Of a stretch of 64,000 nucleotides of DNA, positions 25,075 through 34,278 are shown piece after piece. Numbering within the stretch: the first letter of the stretch is position 1; every line of letters starts with the position of its first letter. This DNA is from Streptomyces sp. NRRL F-6131 (GTDB lineage: Bacteria; Actinomycetota; Actinomycetes; Streptomycetales; Streptomycetaceae): positions 124,001 to 188,000 of the forward strand of contig JOHN01000004.1 in NCBI GenBank assembly GCA_000719695.1, written 5' to 3'. The notes under the pieces were generated by a model. The model saw only the letters and a program-made list of their open reading frames with translations, was not told the DNA's origin and did no database searches. Position numbers and translations under genes: made by a program.

Positions 25075-26304
25075 GTGGCAGCACCGCAGAACTACCTCGC
25101 AGTCATCAAGGTCGTCGGTATCGGCGGCGGTGGTGTCAACGCCATCAACCGGATGATCGAGGTCGGTCTCAAGGGCGTCGAGTTCATCGCGATCAACACC
25201 GATGCGCAGGCCCTCCTCATGAGCGACGCCGACGTCAAGCTCGATGTGGGCCGTGAACTCACCCGGGGCCTCGGCGCCGGCGCCAACCCCGAGGTCGGCC
25301 GCAAGGCCGCCGAGGACCACCGCGAGGAGATCGAGGAGGTCCTCAAGGGGGCCGACATGGTCTTCGTCACCGCCGGCGAGGGCGGTGGCACCGGCACGGG
25401 CGGCGCGCCGGTGGTCGCCAACATCGCCCGCTCCCTGGGCGCGCTCACCATCGGCGTGGTCACCCGCCCGTTCACCTTCGAGGGCCGGCGGCGCGCCAAC
25501 CAGGCCGAGGACGGCATCGCCTCGCTGCGCGAAGAGGTCGACACCCTCATCGTCATCCCCAACGACCGGCTGCTGTCCATCTCGGACCGCCAGGTCAGCG
25601 TGCTGGACGCGTTCCGCTCCGCCGACCAGGTGCTGCTCTCGGGCGTCCAGGGCATCACCGACCTGATCACCACCCCCGGTCTGATCAACCTCGACTTCGC
25701 CGACGTCAAGTCCGTCATGTCGGACGCCGGTTCGGCGCTCATGGGGATCGGCTCGGCCCGCGGTGAGGACCGCGCCAAGGCCGCCGCCGTGATGGCGATC
25801 TCCTCGCCGCTGCTGGAGGCCTCGATCGACGGCGCCCGCGGCGTGCTGCTGTCCATCTCCGGCGGCTCCGACCTCGGCCTGTTCGAGATCAACGAGTCCG
25901 CCCAGCTGGTCAGCGAGGCCGCCCACCCCGAGGCCAACATCATCTTCGGCGCCGTCATCGACGACGCCCTCGGCGACGAGGTCCGGGTCACCGTCATCGC
26001 GGCCGGCTTCGACGGCGGCCAGCCGCCGGCGATCGTCCGCGAGCCGGTGGTCAAGGCGAGCGCGACCCCGGCCACCCCGCCGGCCGCCTCGTCCACCGCC
26101 TCCGAGCGTCCGGCCGGCCGCCCCGCGTACGGCGGCATCGGCTCGGTGACCCGCCCGGAGGGCGAGAGCGCCGCTCCGGCCCGCCCGGCCGAGGCGCCGG
26201 CCACCACGACGGCCGCTCCGGTGCCGCCGCAGGTGCAGCCCGCCCGCCAGCCGTTCGTGGAGAGCCCGGCCGAGGAACTCGACGTGCCGGACTTCCTTAA
26301 GTGA
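25075..26304 (+). CDS. ftsZ: Cell division GTPase FtsZ
   Basis: A 409-aa tubulin homologue that forms the Z ring or sporulation ladder. The N-terminal [18 protein letters not shown], the tubulin signature [15 protein letters not shown] (GGGTGTG at residues 103-109), the T7 loop [22 protein letters not shown] and the C-terminal peptide ELDVPDFLK are all intact. The linker (about 325-395) is Pro/Ala-rich. It starts at GTG 25075. The stop overlaps pgeF (GTGA), so ftsZ and pgeF are probably co-translated. Confidence 0.98.
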   Translation: MAAPQNYLAVIKVVGIGGGGVNAINRMIEVGLKGVEFIAINTDAQALLMSDADVKLDVGRELTRGLGAGANPEVGRKAAEDHREEIEEVLKGADMVFVTAGEGGGTGTGGAPVVANIARSLGALTIGVVTRPFTFEGRRRANQAEDGIASLREEVDTLIVIPNDRLLSISDRQVSVLDAFRSADQVLLSGVQGITDLITTPGLINLDFADVKSVMSDAGSALMGIGSARGEDRAKAAAVMAISSPLLEASIDGARGVLLSISGGSDLGLFEINESAQLVSEAAHPEANIIFGAVIDDALGDEVRVTVIAAGFDGGQPPAIVREPVVKASATPATPPAASSTASERPAGRPAYGGIGSVTRPEGESAAPARPAEAPATTTAAPVPPQVQPARQPFVESPAEELDVPDFLK

Positions 26305-27032
26305 TCGACCACGCGGTCCGCGACGGTGCTCACTTCGCCTTCACCACCCGGTGGGGCGGGGTGAGCACTTCGCCGTACGGGGAGCTGAACCTCGGCGGCG
26401 CGGTGGGGGACGACCCGGCGGCCGTCCGGGAGAACCGGGCGATCGCGGCCCGCGCGCTCGGCCTCGACCCGGCCGACGTGGTCTGGATGAACCAGGTGCA
26501 CGGCGCGGAGGTCGCCGTGGTGACGGAGCGCCAGCCGGCCGGGGAGGCCCCGACGGTCGACGCGGTGGTCACCGACCGGCCGCTGGTGCTGGCGGTGCTG
26601 ACCGCGGACTGCACCCCGGTGCTGCTGGCCGACCCGGTCGCGGGGGTGGTCGGCGCCGCCCACGCCGGACGGCCCGGCCTCGCCGCCGGCGTGGTCCCGG
26701 CGGTGGTCGGGGCGATGGTGGGGCTCGGCGCCGAGCCCGGGCGGATCACCGCCGCCACCGGCCCCGCCGTCTGCGGCCGCTGCTACGAGGTGCCCGAGCC
26801 GCTGCGGGCCGAAGTCGCCGGACGGGTGCCCGCCGCGTACGCGCGGACCTCCTGGGGGACCCCGGCCCTGGACGTGCCGGCGGGAGTCGCGGCCCAGCTG
26901 GCCGCCGCGGGTGTCACCGGGCCGGTGCGCTCACCGGTCTGCACCCTCGAATCCGCCGATCACTACTCCTACCGCCGCGAGCAGCGCACGGGCCGGCTCG
27001 CGAGCTACGTCTGGTTGGGCTCTGAACAGTGA
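26301..27032 (+). CDS. pgeF: Peptidoglycan editing factor PgeF (YfiH/DUF152)
   Basis: A 243-aa multicopper-oxidase-like/YfiH protein. Conserved metal-binding and active-site stretches are [45 protein letters not shown] and [19 protein letters not shown]. In other bacteria the family removes wrongly incorporated L-Ser from UDP-MurNAc precursors; it was earlier called a polyphenol oxidase. The position directly after ftsZ is conserved in actinobacteria. It starts at GTG 26301, overlapping the ftsZ stop. Confidence 0.9.
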   Translation: MIDHAVRDGAHFAFTTRWGGVSTSPYGELNLGGAVGDDPAAVRENRAIAARALGLDPADVVWMNQVHGAEVAVVTERQPAGEAPTVDAVVTDRPLVLAVLTADCTPVLLADPVAGVVGAAHAGRPGLAAGVVPAVVGAMVGLGAEPGRITAATGPAVCGRCYEVPEPLRAEVAGRVPAAYARTSWGTPALDVPAGVAAQLAAAGVTGPVRSPVCTLESADHYSYRREQRTGRLASYVWLGSEQ

Positions 27033-27862
27033 TGACGAACGACATCTTCGGACCGTTCCCGGGCGATCCCGCCCGGTTCCCGGACACGTCCTGGCTCGAC
27101 GCCCTGACGGAGGGGCAGCGGGCCCGGTACGAGGAGCTGGGTACCAACCTGGAGGTCGTCGAGCGGCGGATCGCCGACGCCTGCGCCGCCGCCGGGCGGG
27201 CCCGCGACGAGGTCCGGCTGATCGTGGTCACCAAGACCTACCCCGCCGAGGACACCGCGCTGCTGGCCGGGCTGGGCGTGACCGACGTCGCGGAGAACCG
27301 CGACCAGGACGCCGCGCCCAAGGCGGAGCAGTGCAGAAACCTTCCTCTTGACTGGCACTTCGTCGGCCAGCTGCAGACCAACAAGGTCCGCTCGGTCGTC
27401 CGGTACGCCGACCACGTCCACTCGGTGGACCGGGTGCGGCTGGTGGAGTCGCTCGGCGCGGCGGTCCGCAAGGCGGAGCGCGCCGACCTCGGCTGCCTGG
27501 TGCAGGTCGCGCTGGACAAGGAGGGGTCGCCCGGCGGCTCCGCCGCGCGGGACGAGGTCGAGCACCGCGCCGGGGTCGCCCCGGCGGACGTCCTGGCGCT
27601 GGCCGAGGCGATCGCCGACACGCCCGGGCTGCGCCTGGACGGTGTGATGACGGTCGCTCCGCTCGCGGGCCCGCTGGCCGGCGACCCGGCCGCGGCCTTC
27701 GATCGACTGGCGGAAATCGCAACCGCCGTACGGGCGGCCCATCCGGCTGCCACCATGGTCTCGGCAGGGATGAGCGGCGATCTGGAGCAGGCCATTGCCG
27801 CCGGAGCGACACACGTGCGCGTCGGAACGGCGGTACTCGGAGTGCGGTCACCCCTCAGGTAA
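27029..27862 (+). CDS. PLP-binding homeostasis protein YggS/PLPBP family
   Basis: A 277-aa protein with an alanine-racemase-like TIM barrel. The PLP lysine lies in LIVVTKTYPAEDTALLAGLGV. WHFVGQLQTNKVR matches the conserved family motif, and MVSAGMSGDLEQAIAAGATHVRVGTAVLG is the phosphate-binding end. The family regulates cellular PLP and amino-acid pools and has no firm enzymatic role. The N-terminus (about 30 residues with FGPFPGDPARFP) is longer than in E. coli. GTG 27029 overlaps the pgeF stop; ATG 27032 is an equally possible start. Confidence 0.9.
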   Translation: MMTNDIFGPFPGDPARFPDTSWLDALTEGQRARYEELGTNLEVVERRIADACAAAGRARDEVRLIVVTKTYPAEDTALLAGLGVTDVAENRDQDAAPKAEQCRNLPLDWHFVGQLQTNKVRSVVRYADHVHSVDRVRLVESLGAAVRKAERADLGCLVQVALDKEGSPGGSAARDEVEHRAGVAPADVLALAEAIADTPGLRLDGVMTVAPLAGPLAGDPAAAFDRLAEIATAVRAAHPAATMVSAGMSGDLEQAIAAGATHVRVGTAVLGVRSPLR

Positions 27863-28089
27863 CGTCACCGGGTAGTAGATCAGACTGCAGGACAAAATAG
27901 GACAGAAGCTAGCAGCTTATCGGAGCGCTAGCCAACCGTGGATCGCAGCTCCGCGGCCCTCATCCACGAACTCTGATTGGCCGTCGGCCTGACGAAGCGT
28001 CGTGGGCGGACCGCGGAATCCGCGGGCGGGGCCCGTCGGCCCGGCCGTCGGGACGGAGTCGGTCCACCACAAGCGGAGGAGACAGGAGC

Positions 28090-28692
28090 ATGGCCGGCGC
28101 AATGCGCAAGATGGCGGTCTACCTCGGCCTCGTGGAGGACGAGACGTACGACGGCCAGGGGTACGACCCCGACGACGACTACGACGCTGACCCCGAGCCG
28201 ATCCGCACCGGACGGACCGAGGACATCCCCCGGCCGGCCGCCCCGACGCCCGCGCCGGTCTCCTCGATCACGCCGCAGCCGGTGCCGGCCGCGGTGCCGA
28301 TCCGCCAGGAGACGCCGAGGATGGCGCCAGTGTCGTCCATCACACCCGAACGCCGCCACAACCTGGAGAAGAGCGCCCCGGTGATCATGCCCAAGGTAGT
28401 GAACGAACGAGAGCCCTACCGCATCACCACGCTGCACCCGAGGACCTACAACGAGGCCCGTACCATCGGGGAACAGTTCCGCGGTGGGACCCCTGTGATC
28501 ATGAATCTCACCGAGATGGACGACACCGACGCCAAGCGGCTCGTAGACTTCGCCGCTGGACTCGTCTTCGGTCTGCACGGCAGTATCGAGCGCGTGACGC
28601 AGAAGGTGTTCCTCCTGTCGCCTGCTAACGTCGATGTCACGGCGGAGGACAAGGCTCGGATCGCCGAGGGTGGGTTCTTCAACCAGAGCTGA
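28090..28692 (+). CDS. sepF: Z-ring anchoring protein SepF
   Basis: A 200-aa protein starting at ATG 28090, with GGAGGA and AGGAG just upstream. The N-terminal amphipathic helix ([15 protein letters not shown]) would bind membrane. An acidic disordered linker follows, then the SepF core ([62 protein letters not shown]). SepF tethers the FtsZ tail to the membrane in organisms lacking FtsA, which fits the absence of ftsA here. The 227-bp upstream gap could carry its own promoter. Confidence 0.94.
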   Translation: MAGAMRKMAVYLGLVEDETYDGQGYDPDDDYDADPEPIRTGRTEDIPRPAAPTPAPVSSITPQPVPAAVPIRQETPRMAPVSSITPERRHNLEKSAPVIMPKVVNEREPYRITTLHPRTYNEARTIGEQFRGGTPVIMNLTEMDDTDAKRLVDFAAGLVFGLHGSIERVTQKVFLLSPANVDVTAEDKARIAEGGFFNQS

Positions 28693-28782
28693 CCCGACCA
28701 CGACTTTACGTGTGGATCTGATCGACAGTGAGTTAGCGACAGGCGAGCGGCCCCAGGGCCGAACCGGGGAGAGGGAAGCGCG

Positions 28783-29064
28783 ATGGAGATCGTGTGGGCA
28801 GTGCTCTATTACGCACTGACCGTCTTCCTGGTGTTCCTGCTCGTGCGGCTGGTGATGGACTGGGTCTTCCAGTTCGCGCGTTCGTGGCGGCCCGGCAAGG
28901 CCATGGTCCTGGTCCTGGAGGCCACGTACACTGTCACGGATCCGCCGCTCAAGCTTCTGCGGCGGTTCATTCCGCCGCTGCGTCTCGGGGGCGTGGCGCT
29001 CGACCTGTCCTTCTTCGTACTGATGATCATTGTGTATGTCCTGATCTCGCTTGTGCGGCCCTAG
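28783..29064 (+). CDS. YggT family membrane protein
   Basis: A 93-aa protein with two membrane segments (about residues 4-27 and 68-91) separated by the cytoplasmic stretch VLEATYTVTDPPLKLLRRFIPPLRLGG. That stretch carries the conserved YggT motif (TxPxLxxxRxxIP). The family is linked to osmotic tolerance and division-site functions, and lies next to sepF in most Gram-positive bacteria. It starts at ATG 28783, with GGGGAGAGGGAAG upstream. Confidence 0.9.
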   Translation: MEIVWAVLYYALTVFLVFLLVRLVMDWVFQFARSWRPGKAMVLVLEATYTVTDPPLKLLRRFIPPLRLGGVALDLSFFVLMIIVYVLISLVRP

Positions 29065-29123
29065 TCGTAGGTGAGCGATGCGACAGGATGCCGGTGTGCC
29101 GACGATCACGTTGAGGTGAAGAG

Positions 29124-30476
29124 ATGCCATTGACCCCCGAGGACGTTCGGAACAAGCAGTTCACGACCGTCCGCCTGCGCGAAGGCTATGACGAGGACGA
29201 GGTCGATGCCTTCCTCGACGAGGTCGAGGCGGAGCTGACCCGTCTCCTCCGCGAGAACGAGGACCTGCGCGCCAAGCTGGCCGCCGCGACCCGGGCCGCC
29301 GCGCAGAACCAGGCCAACATGCGCAAGGAGCCGCCGCAGGACGCCCGCCCCGGCGCCCCGGTGCCGGCCGCCATATCCGGCCCGCCGGTCCCCGGCCAGC
29401 AGGGCGGCCCCGGTGGCCCGCAGCAGCAGATGGGCCCGGGCGGTCCTCAGCAGCAGATGGGTCCCGGCCCGCAGCAGCAGATGGGCAACCAGCCGCTCGG
29501 CCTGCCGTCCGGCGCCCCGCAGCTCCCCGCCGGCCAGGGCGGTCCGATGGGTGGCCCCGGCCCGCAGCAGCAGCAGCAGATGGGCCAGACCATGGGCGGC
29601 CAGCAGCAGCTGGTCCAGCCGATGGGCGGTCAGATGCTCCAGCCGATGGGCGGCCCCGGCGGCCCGCAGGGCATGGGCAACCCCATGGGCCAGGGCATGG
29701 GCCAGCAGCAGCAGATGCAGCAGATGGGCGGCCCCATGGGCGGCCCGCAGCAGCAGATGGGCGGCCCGCTCGGCGCCCCGATGCAGCAGCAGCAGGGCCC
29801 CGGCGGCGACAGTGCCGCCCGCGTGCTGGCGCTCGCCCAGCAGACCGCCGACCAGGCGATCTCCGAGGCGCGCTCCGAGGCCAACAAGATCGTCGGCGAG
29901 GCGCGCAGCCGGGCCGAGGGTCTGGAGCGGGACGCCCGCGCCAAGGCCGACGCGCTGGAGCGGGACGCCCAGGAGAAGCACCGCGTCGCGATGGGCTCGC
30001 TGGAGTCCGCCCGCGCCACGCTGGAGCGCAAGGTCGAGGACCTGCGGGCGTTCGAGCGTGAGTACCGGACGCGTCTGAAGTCCTACCTGGAGACCCAGCT
30101 GCGCCAGCTGGAGTCGCAGGCGGACGACTCGCTCGCGCCGCCGCGGATCCCGGCCACCGCCTCGCTGCCGCCGGCCGCGTCGTCGATGGCCCCGGCCGGT
30201 GCGAGCGCGATGAGCCCGTCGCCGAGCTTCGGTGGCAGCCAGCCGTCCTTCGGTGGCAGCCAGCCGTCGTTCGGCGGGCAGAGCTCCTTCGGCGGGAACG
30301 CCGGTGGGTCGAGCTTCGGCGGGCCGTCCTCCGCGGGCAACTCGGGTGCGCCGCAGATGCAGCCGGCCGGGATGACCCAGCCGATGGCGGCCGTCCGACC
30401 GCAGCCGCCGCAGCCGATGCAGCAGGCGCCGGCGCCGATGCGGGGCTTCCTGATCGACGAGGACGGCGACAACTAA
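29124..30476 (+). CDS. divIVA: Polar growth protein DivIVA
   Basis: A 450-aa coiled-coil protein. The N-terminal membrane-binding domain (MPLTPEDVRNKQFTTVRLREGYDEDEVDAFLDEVEAEL) is canonical. A Q/G/M-rich low-complexity insert (about residues 70-225, with repeated PQQQMG units) separates it from the second coiled coil (about 230-335, SEARSEANKIVGEARSRAEGLERDARAKADAL). The tail contains FGGSQPS repeats. In streptomycetes DivIVA marks hyphal tips and directs apical growth, and it is essential. It is the last gene of the cluster and is followed by a strong terminator. GAGGTGAAGAG precedes ATG 29124. Confidence 0.96.
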   Translation: MPLTPEDVRNKQFTTVRLREGYDEDEVDAFLDEVEAELTRLLRENEDLRAKLAAATRAAAQNQANMRKEPPQDARPGAPVPAAISGPPVPGQQGGPGGPQQQMGPGGPQQQMGPGPQQQMGNQPLGLPSGAPQLPAGQGGPMGGPGPQQQQQMGQTMGGQQQLVQPMGGQMLQPMGGPGGPQGMGNPMGQGMGQQQQMQQMGGPMGGPQQQMGGPLGAPMQQQQGPGGDSAARVLALAQQTADQAISEARSEANKIVGEARSRAEGLERDARAKADALERDAQEKHRVAMGSLESARATLERKVEDLRAFEREYRTRLKSYLETQLRQLESQADDSLAPPRIPATASLPPAASSMAPAGASAMSPSPSFGGSQPSFGGSQPSFGGQSSFGGNAGGSSFGGPSSAGNSGAPQMQPAGMTQPMAAVRPQPPQPMQQAPAPMRGFLIDEDGDN

Positions 30477-30494
30477 GCGGTAGTCGTCGGCCGG

Positions 30495-30536
30495 AGCGCC
30501 CCCTGCTCGACCCTTCGGGGTCGGGGAGGGGGCGCT
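30495..30536 (+). terminator. Terminator after divIVA
   Basis: AGCGCCCCCT (30495-30504) pairs with 30527-30536, and an inner GACCC-TTCG-GGGTC tetraloop hairpin sits within it. The run CTTTCG follows. It lies 18 bp after the divIVA stop. Confidence 0.75.
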
Positions 30537-30603
30537 TTCGCGTGCGCGCGGCCGGGGGCCGGGGCACGTTCAGAGCTGTGGGGGGACCGGCGGTGGGGAC
30601 GGC

Positions 30604-30640
30604 GAAGCCGCCGCCGCCCGGGGTGGGCGGCGGCGGCTTC
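30604..30640 (-). terminator. Terminator after ileS
   Basis: A perfect 15-bp stem (30604-30618 with 30626-30640) and a 7-nt loop lie just beyond the ileS stop on the minus strand. Together with 30495-30536 it insulates the convergent divIVA and ileS transcripts. Confidence 0.7.
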
Positions 30641-30647
30641 GGGGGCG

Positions 30648-33600
30648 TCAGGCCTTGCGGAGCTGGAAGGCCAGGCCGAGGGCGTCGTCGGCGAAGGTGT
30701 CGGACTGCCAGTCGGCGGCGCCGGCCGCGAAGTCGGTGGCCAGCACCTCCTCGGCGACCAGGGCACCGTGCTCGGCGATGGCCTCGGCGGTCTCGTCGTT
30801 GGTGGCCCGCCAGCGCAGGACGATGCGGTCGGCGACGTCCAGGCCGGAGTTCTTGCGGGCCTCCTGGATCTGGCGGATCGCGTCACGGGCGACGCCGAGG
30901 CGCTTGAGCTCGGGGGTGATCGCCAGGTCGAGGGCGACGGTGGCACCGGACTCGTTGGCGACGGCCCAGCCCTCGCGCGGGGTCTCGGTGATGATCACCT
31001 CCTCCGGGGAGAGCTCGACCGGCTCGCCGTTCAGCTCGACCGTGGTGGTGCCCCCGGCGCGCAGCTCGGCGGCGAGCTTGGCGGCGTCCGCGGCGGCGAC
31101 CGCCTTGGCGACCTCCTGCACGCCCTTGCCGAAGCGCTTGCCCAGCGCGCGGAAGTTGGCCTTGGCGGTGGTGTCGACCAGCGAACCCCCGACCGCGGCC
31201 AGCGACTCCAGGGCGGTGACGTTGAGCTCCTCGGCGATCTGCGCGCGCAGATCGGCCGGCAGCTCGTCCCAGCCCTGGGCCGCGACGAGCGCGCGGGACA
31301 GCGGCTGGCGGGTCTTCACCCCGGACTCGGCGCGGGTGGCCCGGCCGAGCTCGACCAGCCGGCGGACCAGCGCCATGTGGCGGGAGAGCTCGCCGTCGAT
31401 CAGCGACTCGTCGGCCTCCGGCCAGGTGGCCAGGTGGACCGAGGCCGGGGCGTCCGGGACGACCGGGACGACCAGGTCCTGCCAGACCCGCTCGGTGATG
31501 AACGGGGTGAGCGGGGCCATCAGCCGGGTGACGGTCTCCAGCGCCTCGTGCAGGGTGGCGAGCGCGGCGGCGTCGCCCTGCCAGAAGCGGCGGCGGCCGC
31601 GACGCACGTACCAGTTGGAGAGGTCGTCGACGAAGCCGGAGAGCAGCTTGCCGGCGCGCTGGGTGTCGTACGCCTCGAAGGCCGCGTCGACCTCGCGGAC
31701 CAGGGTGTTCAGCTCGGAGAGCACCCAGCGGTCCAGCTGCGGACGGTCGGCCGGGGCCGGGTCGGCCGCCGACGGCGCCCAGCCGGAGGTGCGGGCGTAC
31801 AGGGCCTGGAAGGCGACGGTGTTCCAGTAGGTGAGGAGGGTCTTGCGGACCACCTCCTGGATCGTTCCGTGGCCGACCCGGCGGGCCGACCAGGGCGAGC
31901 CGCCGGCGGCCATGAACCAGCGGACGGCGTCGGCGCCGTGCTGGTCCATCAGCGGGATCGGCTGCAGGATGTTGCCCAGGTGCTTGGACATCTTGCGGCC
32001 GTCCTCGGCGAGGATGTGGCCCAGGCAGACGACGTTCTCGTACGAGCTCTTGTCGAACACCAGGGTGCCGACCGCCATCATCGTGTAGAACCAGCCGCGG
32101 GTCTGGTCGATCGCCTCGGAGATGAACTGCGCCGGGTAGCGCTTCTCGAACAGCTCCTTGTTCTCGTACGGGTAGCCGTACTGGGCGAACGGCATCGAGC
32201 CCGAGTCGTACCAGGCGTCGATCACCTCGGGCACCCGGGTCGAGGTGCCGCCGCACTCGCGGCAGTCGAAGGTGACCTCGTCGATGTACGGGCGGTGCGG
32301 GTCGAGGCCGCTCCGGTCGGTGCCGGTGAGCTCGGACAGCTCGGCCAGCGAGCCGACGCAGGTCAGGTGGCCCTCCTCGCAGCGCCAGATCGGCAGCGGG
32401 GTGCCCCAGTACCGGTTGCGGCTGAGCGCCCAGTCGATGTTGTTGCTCAGCCAGTCACCGAAGCGGCCGTGCTTGACGTTCTCCGGGTACCAGTTGGTGG
32501 CCTCGTTCTCCCGGATCATGGCGTCCTTGACCGCGGTGGTGCGGATGTACCAGGACGGCTGCGCGTAGTAGAGCAGCGCGGTGTGGCAGCGCCAGCAGTG
32601 CGGGTAGCTGTGCTCGTACGGGAGGTGGCGGAAGAGCAGGCCGCGCTCCTTGAGGTCCGCGACCAGGGCCTCGTCGGCCTTCTTGAAGAACTGGCCGCCG
32701 ACCAGCGGGACCTCGGGGCCGAAGGTGCCGTCGGCGAGCACCGGGTTGACCACCGGGAGGCCGTACTTGCGGCAGGTCGCGAGGTCGTCGGCGCCGAAGG
32801 CGGGCGACTGGTGGACGATGCCGGTGCCGTCCTCGGTGGTGACGTACTCGGCGTTGAGGACGTAGTGCGCGTCCTCGATCTCGACCAGGTCGAAGGGGCG
32901 GCGGTAGGCCCAGCGCTCCATCTCGGCGCCGGTGAAGGACTCGCCGGTCGGCTCCCAGCCCTCGCCGAGGGCCTTGGCCAGCAGCGGTTCGGCGACCACC
33001 AGCTGCTCGGTGCCGTCGGTGGCCACCACGTAGGTGACCTCGGGGTGCACGGCGGCGGCGGTGTTGGAGACCAGGGTCCACGGGGTGGTCGTCCAGACCA
33101 GCAGGGCGGCCCGGCCGGCCAGCGGGCCGCCGGTCAGCGGGAAGCGGACGAAGACCGACGGGTCGACGACCGTCTCGTAGCCCTGGGCCAGCTCGTGGTC
33201 GGAGAGGCCGGTGCCGCAGCGCGGGCACCAGGGGGCGACCCGGTGGTCCTGGACCAGCAGGCCCTTGTCGAAGATCTGCTTGAGCGACCACCAGACGGAC
33301 TGCACGTAGGACGGGTCCATGGTGCGGTAGGCCTCGTCGAGGTCCACCCAGTAGCCCATCCGGGTGGTGAGCTCGGTGAAGGCGTCGGTGTGGCGGGTCA
33401 CCGACTCGCGGCACTTGGCGTTGAACTCGGCGATGCCGTACGCCTCGATGTCCTGCTTGCCGGAGAAGCCGAGCTCCTTCTCGACGGCGAGCTCGACCGG
33501 GAGGCCGTGACAGTCCCAGCCGGCCTTGCGGGCGACGTGGTAGCCCTTCATCGTCCGGTAGCGGGGGAAGACGTCCTTGAAGACGCGGGCCTCGATGTGG

Positions 33601-33779
33601 TGGGCACCGGGCATGCCGTTGGCGGTCGGCGGGCCCTCGTAGAAGACCCACTCGGGGCGGCCCTCGGACTGCTCCAGGCTGCGCCGGAACACCTTGTTGT
33701 CCTGCCAGAAGGAGAGGATCTGGTGTTCCAGGGTCGGCAGGTCGACCTGCGCGGGAACGGGGTTGTAGGTGCTGGCCAT
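30648..33779 (-). CDS. ileS: Isoleucyl-tRNA synthetase with GXHH signature
   Basis: A 1043-aa class I synthetase that charges tRNA-Ile. The first signature reads GMPGAHHIEARVFKD: residues 58-61 are Gly-Ala-His-His where most class I enzymes have HXGH. The second is GRKMSKHLGN (KMSK at 596-599). The CP1 editing domain and a C-terminal anticodon-binding region with a long tail fit the eukaryote-like IleRS2 type. The swapped GXHH motif has been described in IleRS2 enzymes that are hyper-resistant to mupirocin. ATG 33779 follows a GGAGG that lies inside the T-box leader. Confidence 0.97.
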   Translation of the reverse strand: MASTYNPVPAQVDLPTLEHQILSFWQDNKVFRRSLEQSEGRPEWVFYEGPPTANGMPGAHHIEARVFKDVFPRYRTMKGYHVARKAGWDCHGLPVELAVEKELGFSGKQDIEAYGIAEFNAKCRESVTRHTDAFTELTTRMGYWVDLDEAYRTMDPSYVQSVWWSLKQIFDKGLLVQDHRVAPWCPRCGTGLSDHELAQGYETVVDPSVFVRFPLTGGPLAGRAALLVWTTTPWTLVSNTAAAVHPEVTYVVATDGTEQLVVAEPLLAKALGEGWEPTGESFTGAEMERWAYRRPFDLVEIEDAHYVLNAEYVTTEDGTGIVHQSPAFGADDLATCRKYGLPVVNPVLADGTFGPEVPLVGGQFFKKADEALVADLKERGLLFRHLPYEHSYPHCWRCHTALLYYAQPSWYIRTTAVKDAMIRENEATNWYPENVKHGRFGDWLSNNIDWALSRNRYWGTPLPIWRCEEGHLTCVGSLAELSELTGTDRSGLDPHRPYIDEVTFDCRECGGTSTRVPEVIDAWYDSGSMPFAQYGYPYENKELFEKRYPAQFISEAIDQTRGWFYTMMAVGTLVFDKSSYENVVCLGHILAEDGRKMSKHLGNILQPIPLMDQHGADAVRWFMAAGGSPWSARRVGHGTIQEVVRKTLLTYWNTVAFQALYARTSGWAPSAADPAPADRPQLDRWVLSELNTLVREVDAAFEAYDTQRAGKLLSGFVDDLSNWYVRRGRRRFWQGDAAALATLHEALETVTRLMAPLTPFITERVWQDLVVPVVPDAPASVHLATWPEADESLIDGELSRHMALVRRLVELGRATRAESGVKTRQPLSRALVAAQGWDELPADLRAQIAEELNVTALESLAAVGGSLVDTTAKANFRALGKRFGKGVQEVAKAVAAADAAKLAAELRAGGTTTVELNGEPVELSPEEVIITETPREGWAVANESGATVALDLAITPELKRLGVARDAIRQIQEARKNSGLDVADRIVLRWRATNDETAEAIAEHGALVAEEVLATDFAAGAADWQSDTFADDALGLAFQLRKA

Positions 33780-34278
33780 CGCGGGCGTCTACCTCCGGCG
33801 GATGCGTGGACGGGATCCGACGGAGGGACGAGACGGCATGCCGCCCCGCGGTACCACCCTCCTTGGCCGCGGTACTGCCCGCGGCCCTCTTGTTTGGTCT
33901 TGCTGCCGGGTCTAGCGGGCCGACGAGGGGTGTCGCGGACCGTTCTTCCGGCGGCTCCGGGGTGATCTTCGCGCGGTGCACACCCCCGGGCTCGCACCGT
34001 CCCCGGGTCGCTGGTGGCTGCGTACTGCGGTACTCGTCCCCATCTGCGCCTTGCAGGCCCAGTGTATCGGCCCTCGCAAGTCGGTTTCGGCGCGCCCGGG
34101 CGGGGGGCACAACTCTGTTCGGCGTGCTGGGCGTGTCGCCTGGGGCGGCTGGCTGGGTGGGATCATTGTGAGGCGCCGGTATGTCATGTTGTGACCATTT
34201 TTGATCGGGATTATCGTTCCGGCACTGGAGGCCGCCGGGAACCGGCGGCTCGATTCGTTCGTAGATGGGGTCGAAGCC
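33780..34278. other. Divergent region between ileS and the DksA-like gene
   Basis: These 499 bp hold the ileS T-box leader (33792 to about 34060) and its putative -10. The remaining bases up to 34278 should contain the promoter of the rightward zinc-ribbon gene. That part is locally AT-rich around 34160-34215, but I find no convincing hexamer pair. Confidence 0.6.
33792..34060 (-). promoter_or_regulatory. Translational T-box riboswitch of ileS
   Basis: On the minus strand, AGGGTGGTACCGCGG (33860-33846) is the invariant T-box that pairs with the uncharged tRNA acceptor end. Just upstream, GGCCGCGG/CCGCGGCC (33886-33863) forms a hairpin. An ATC isoleucine specifier candidate followed by A sits at 33966-33964 (GAAGATCACC). 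CCTCCG (33826-33821) can pair with CGGAGG (33797-33792), the ribosome site, so the switch should act on translation and not on termination. A TACACT -10 candidate lies at 34066-34061. The 5' boundary is approximate. Confidence 0.85.

Noticed and set aside
29400..29800. Repeat array of CAGCAGCAGATGGG units considered as a mobile or CRISPR repeat
   Set aside because: It is the coding sequence of the low-complexity insert of DivIVA, in frame throughout.
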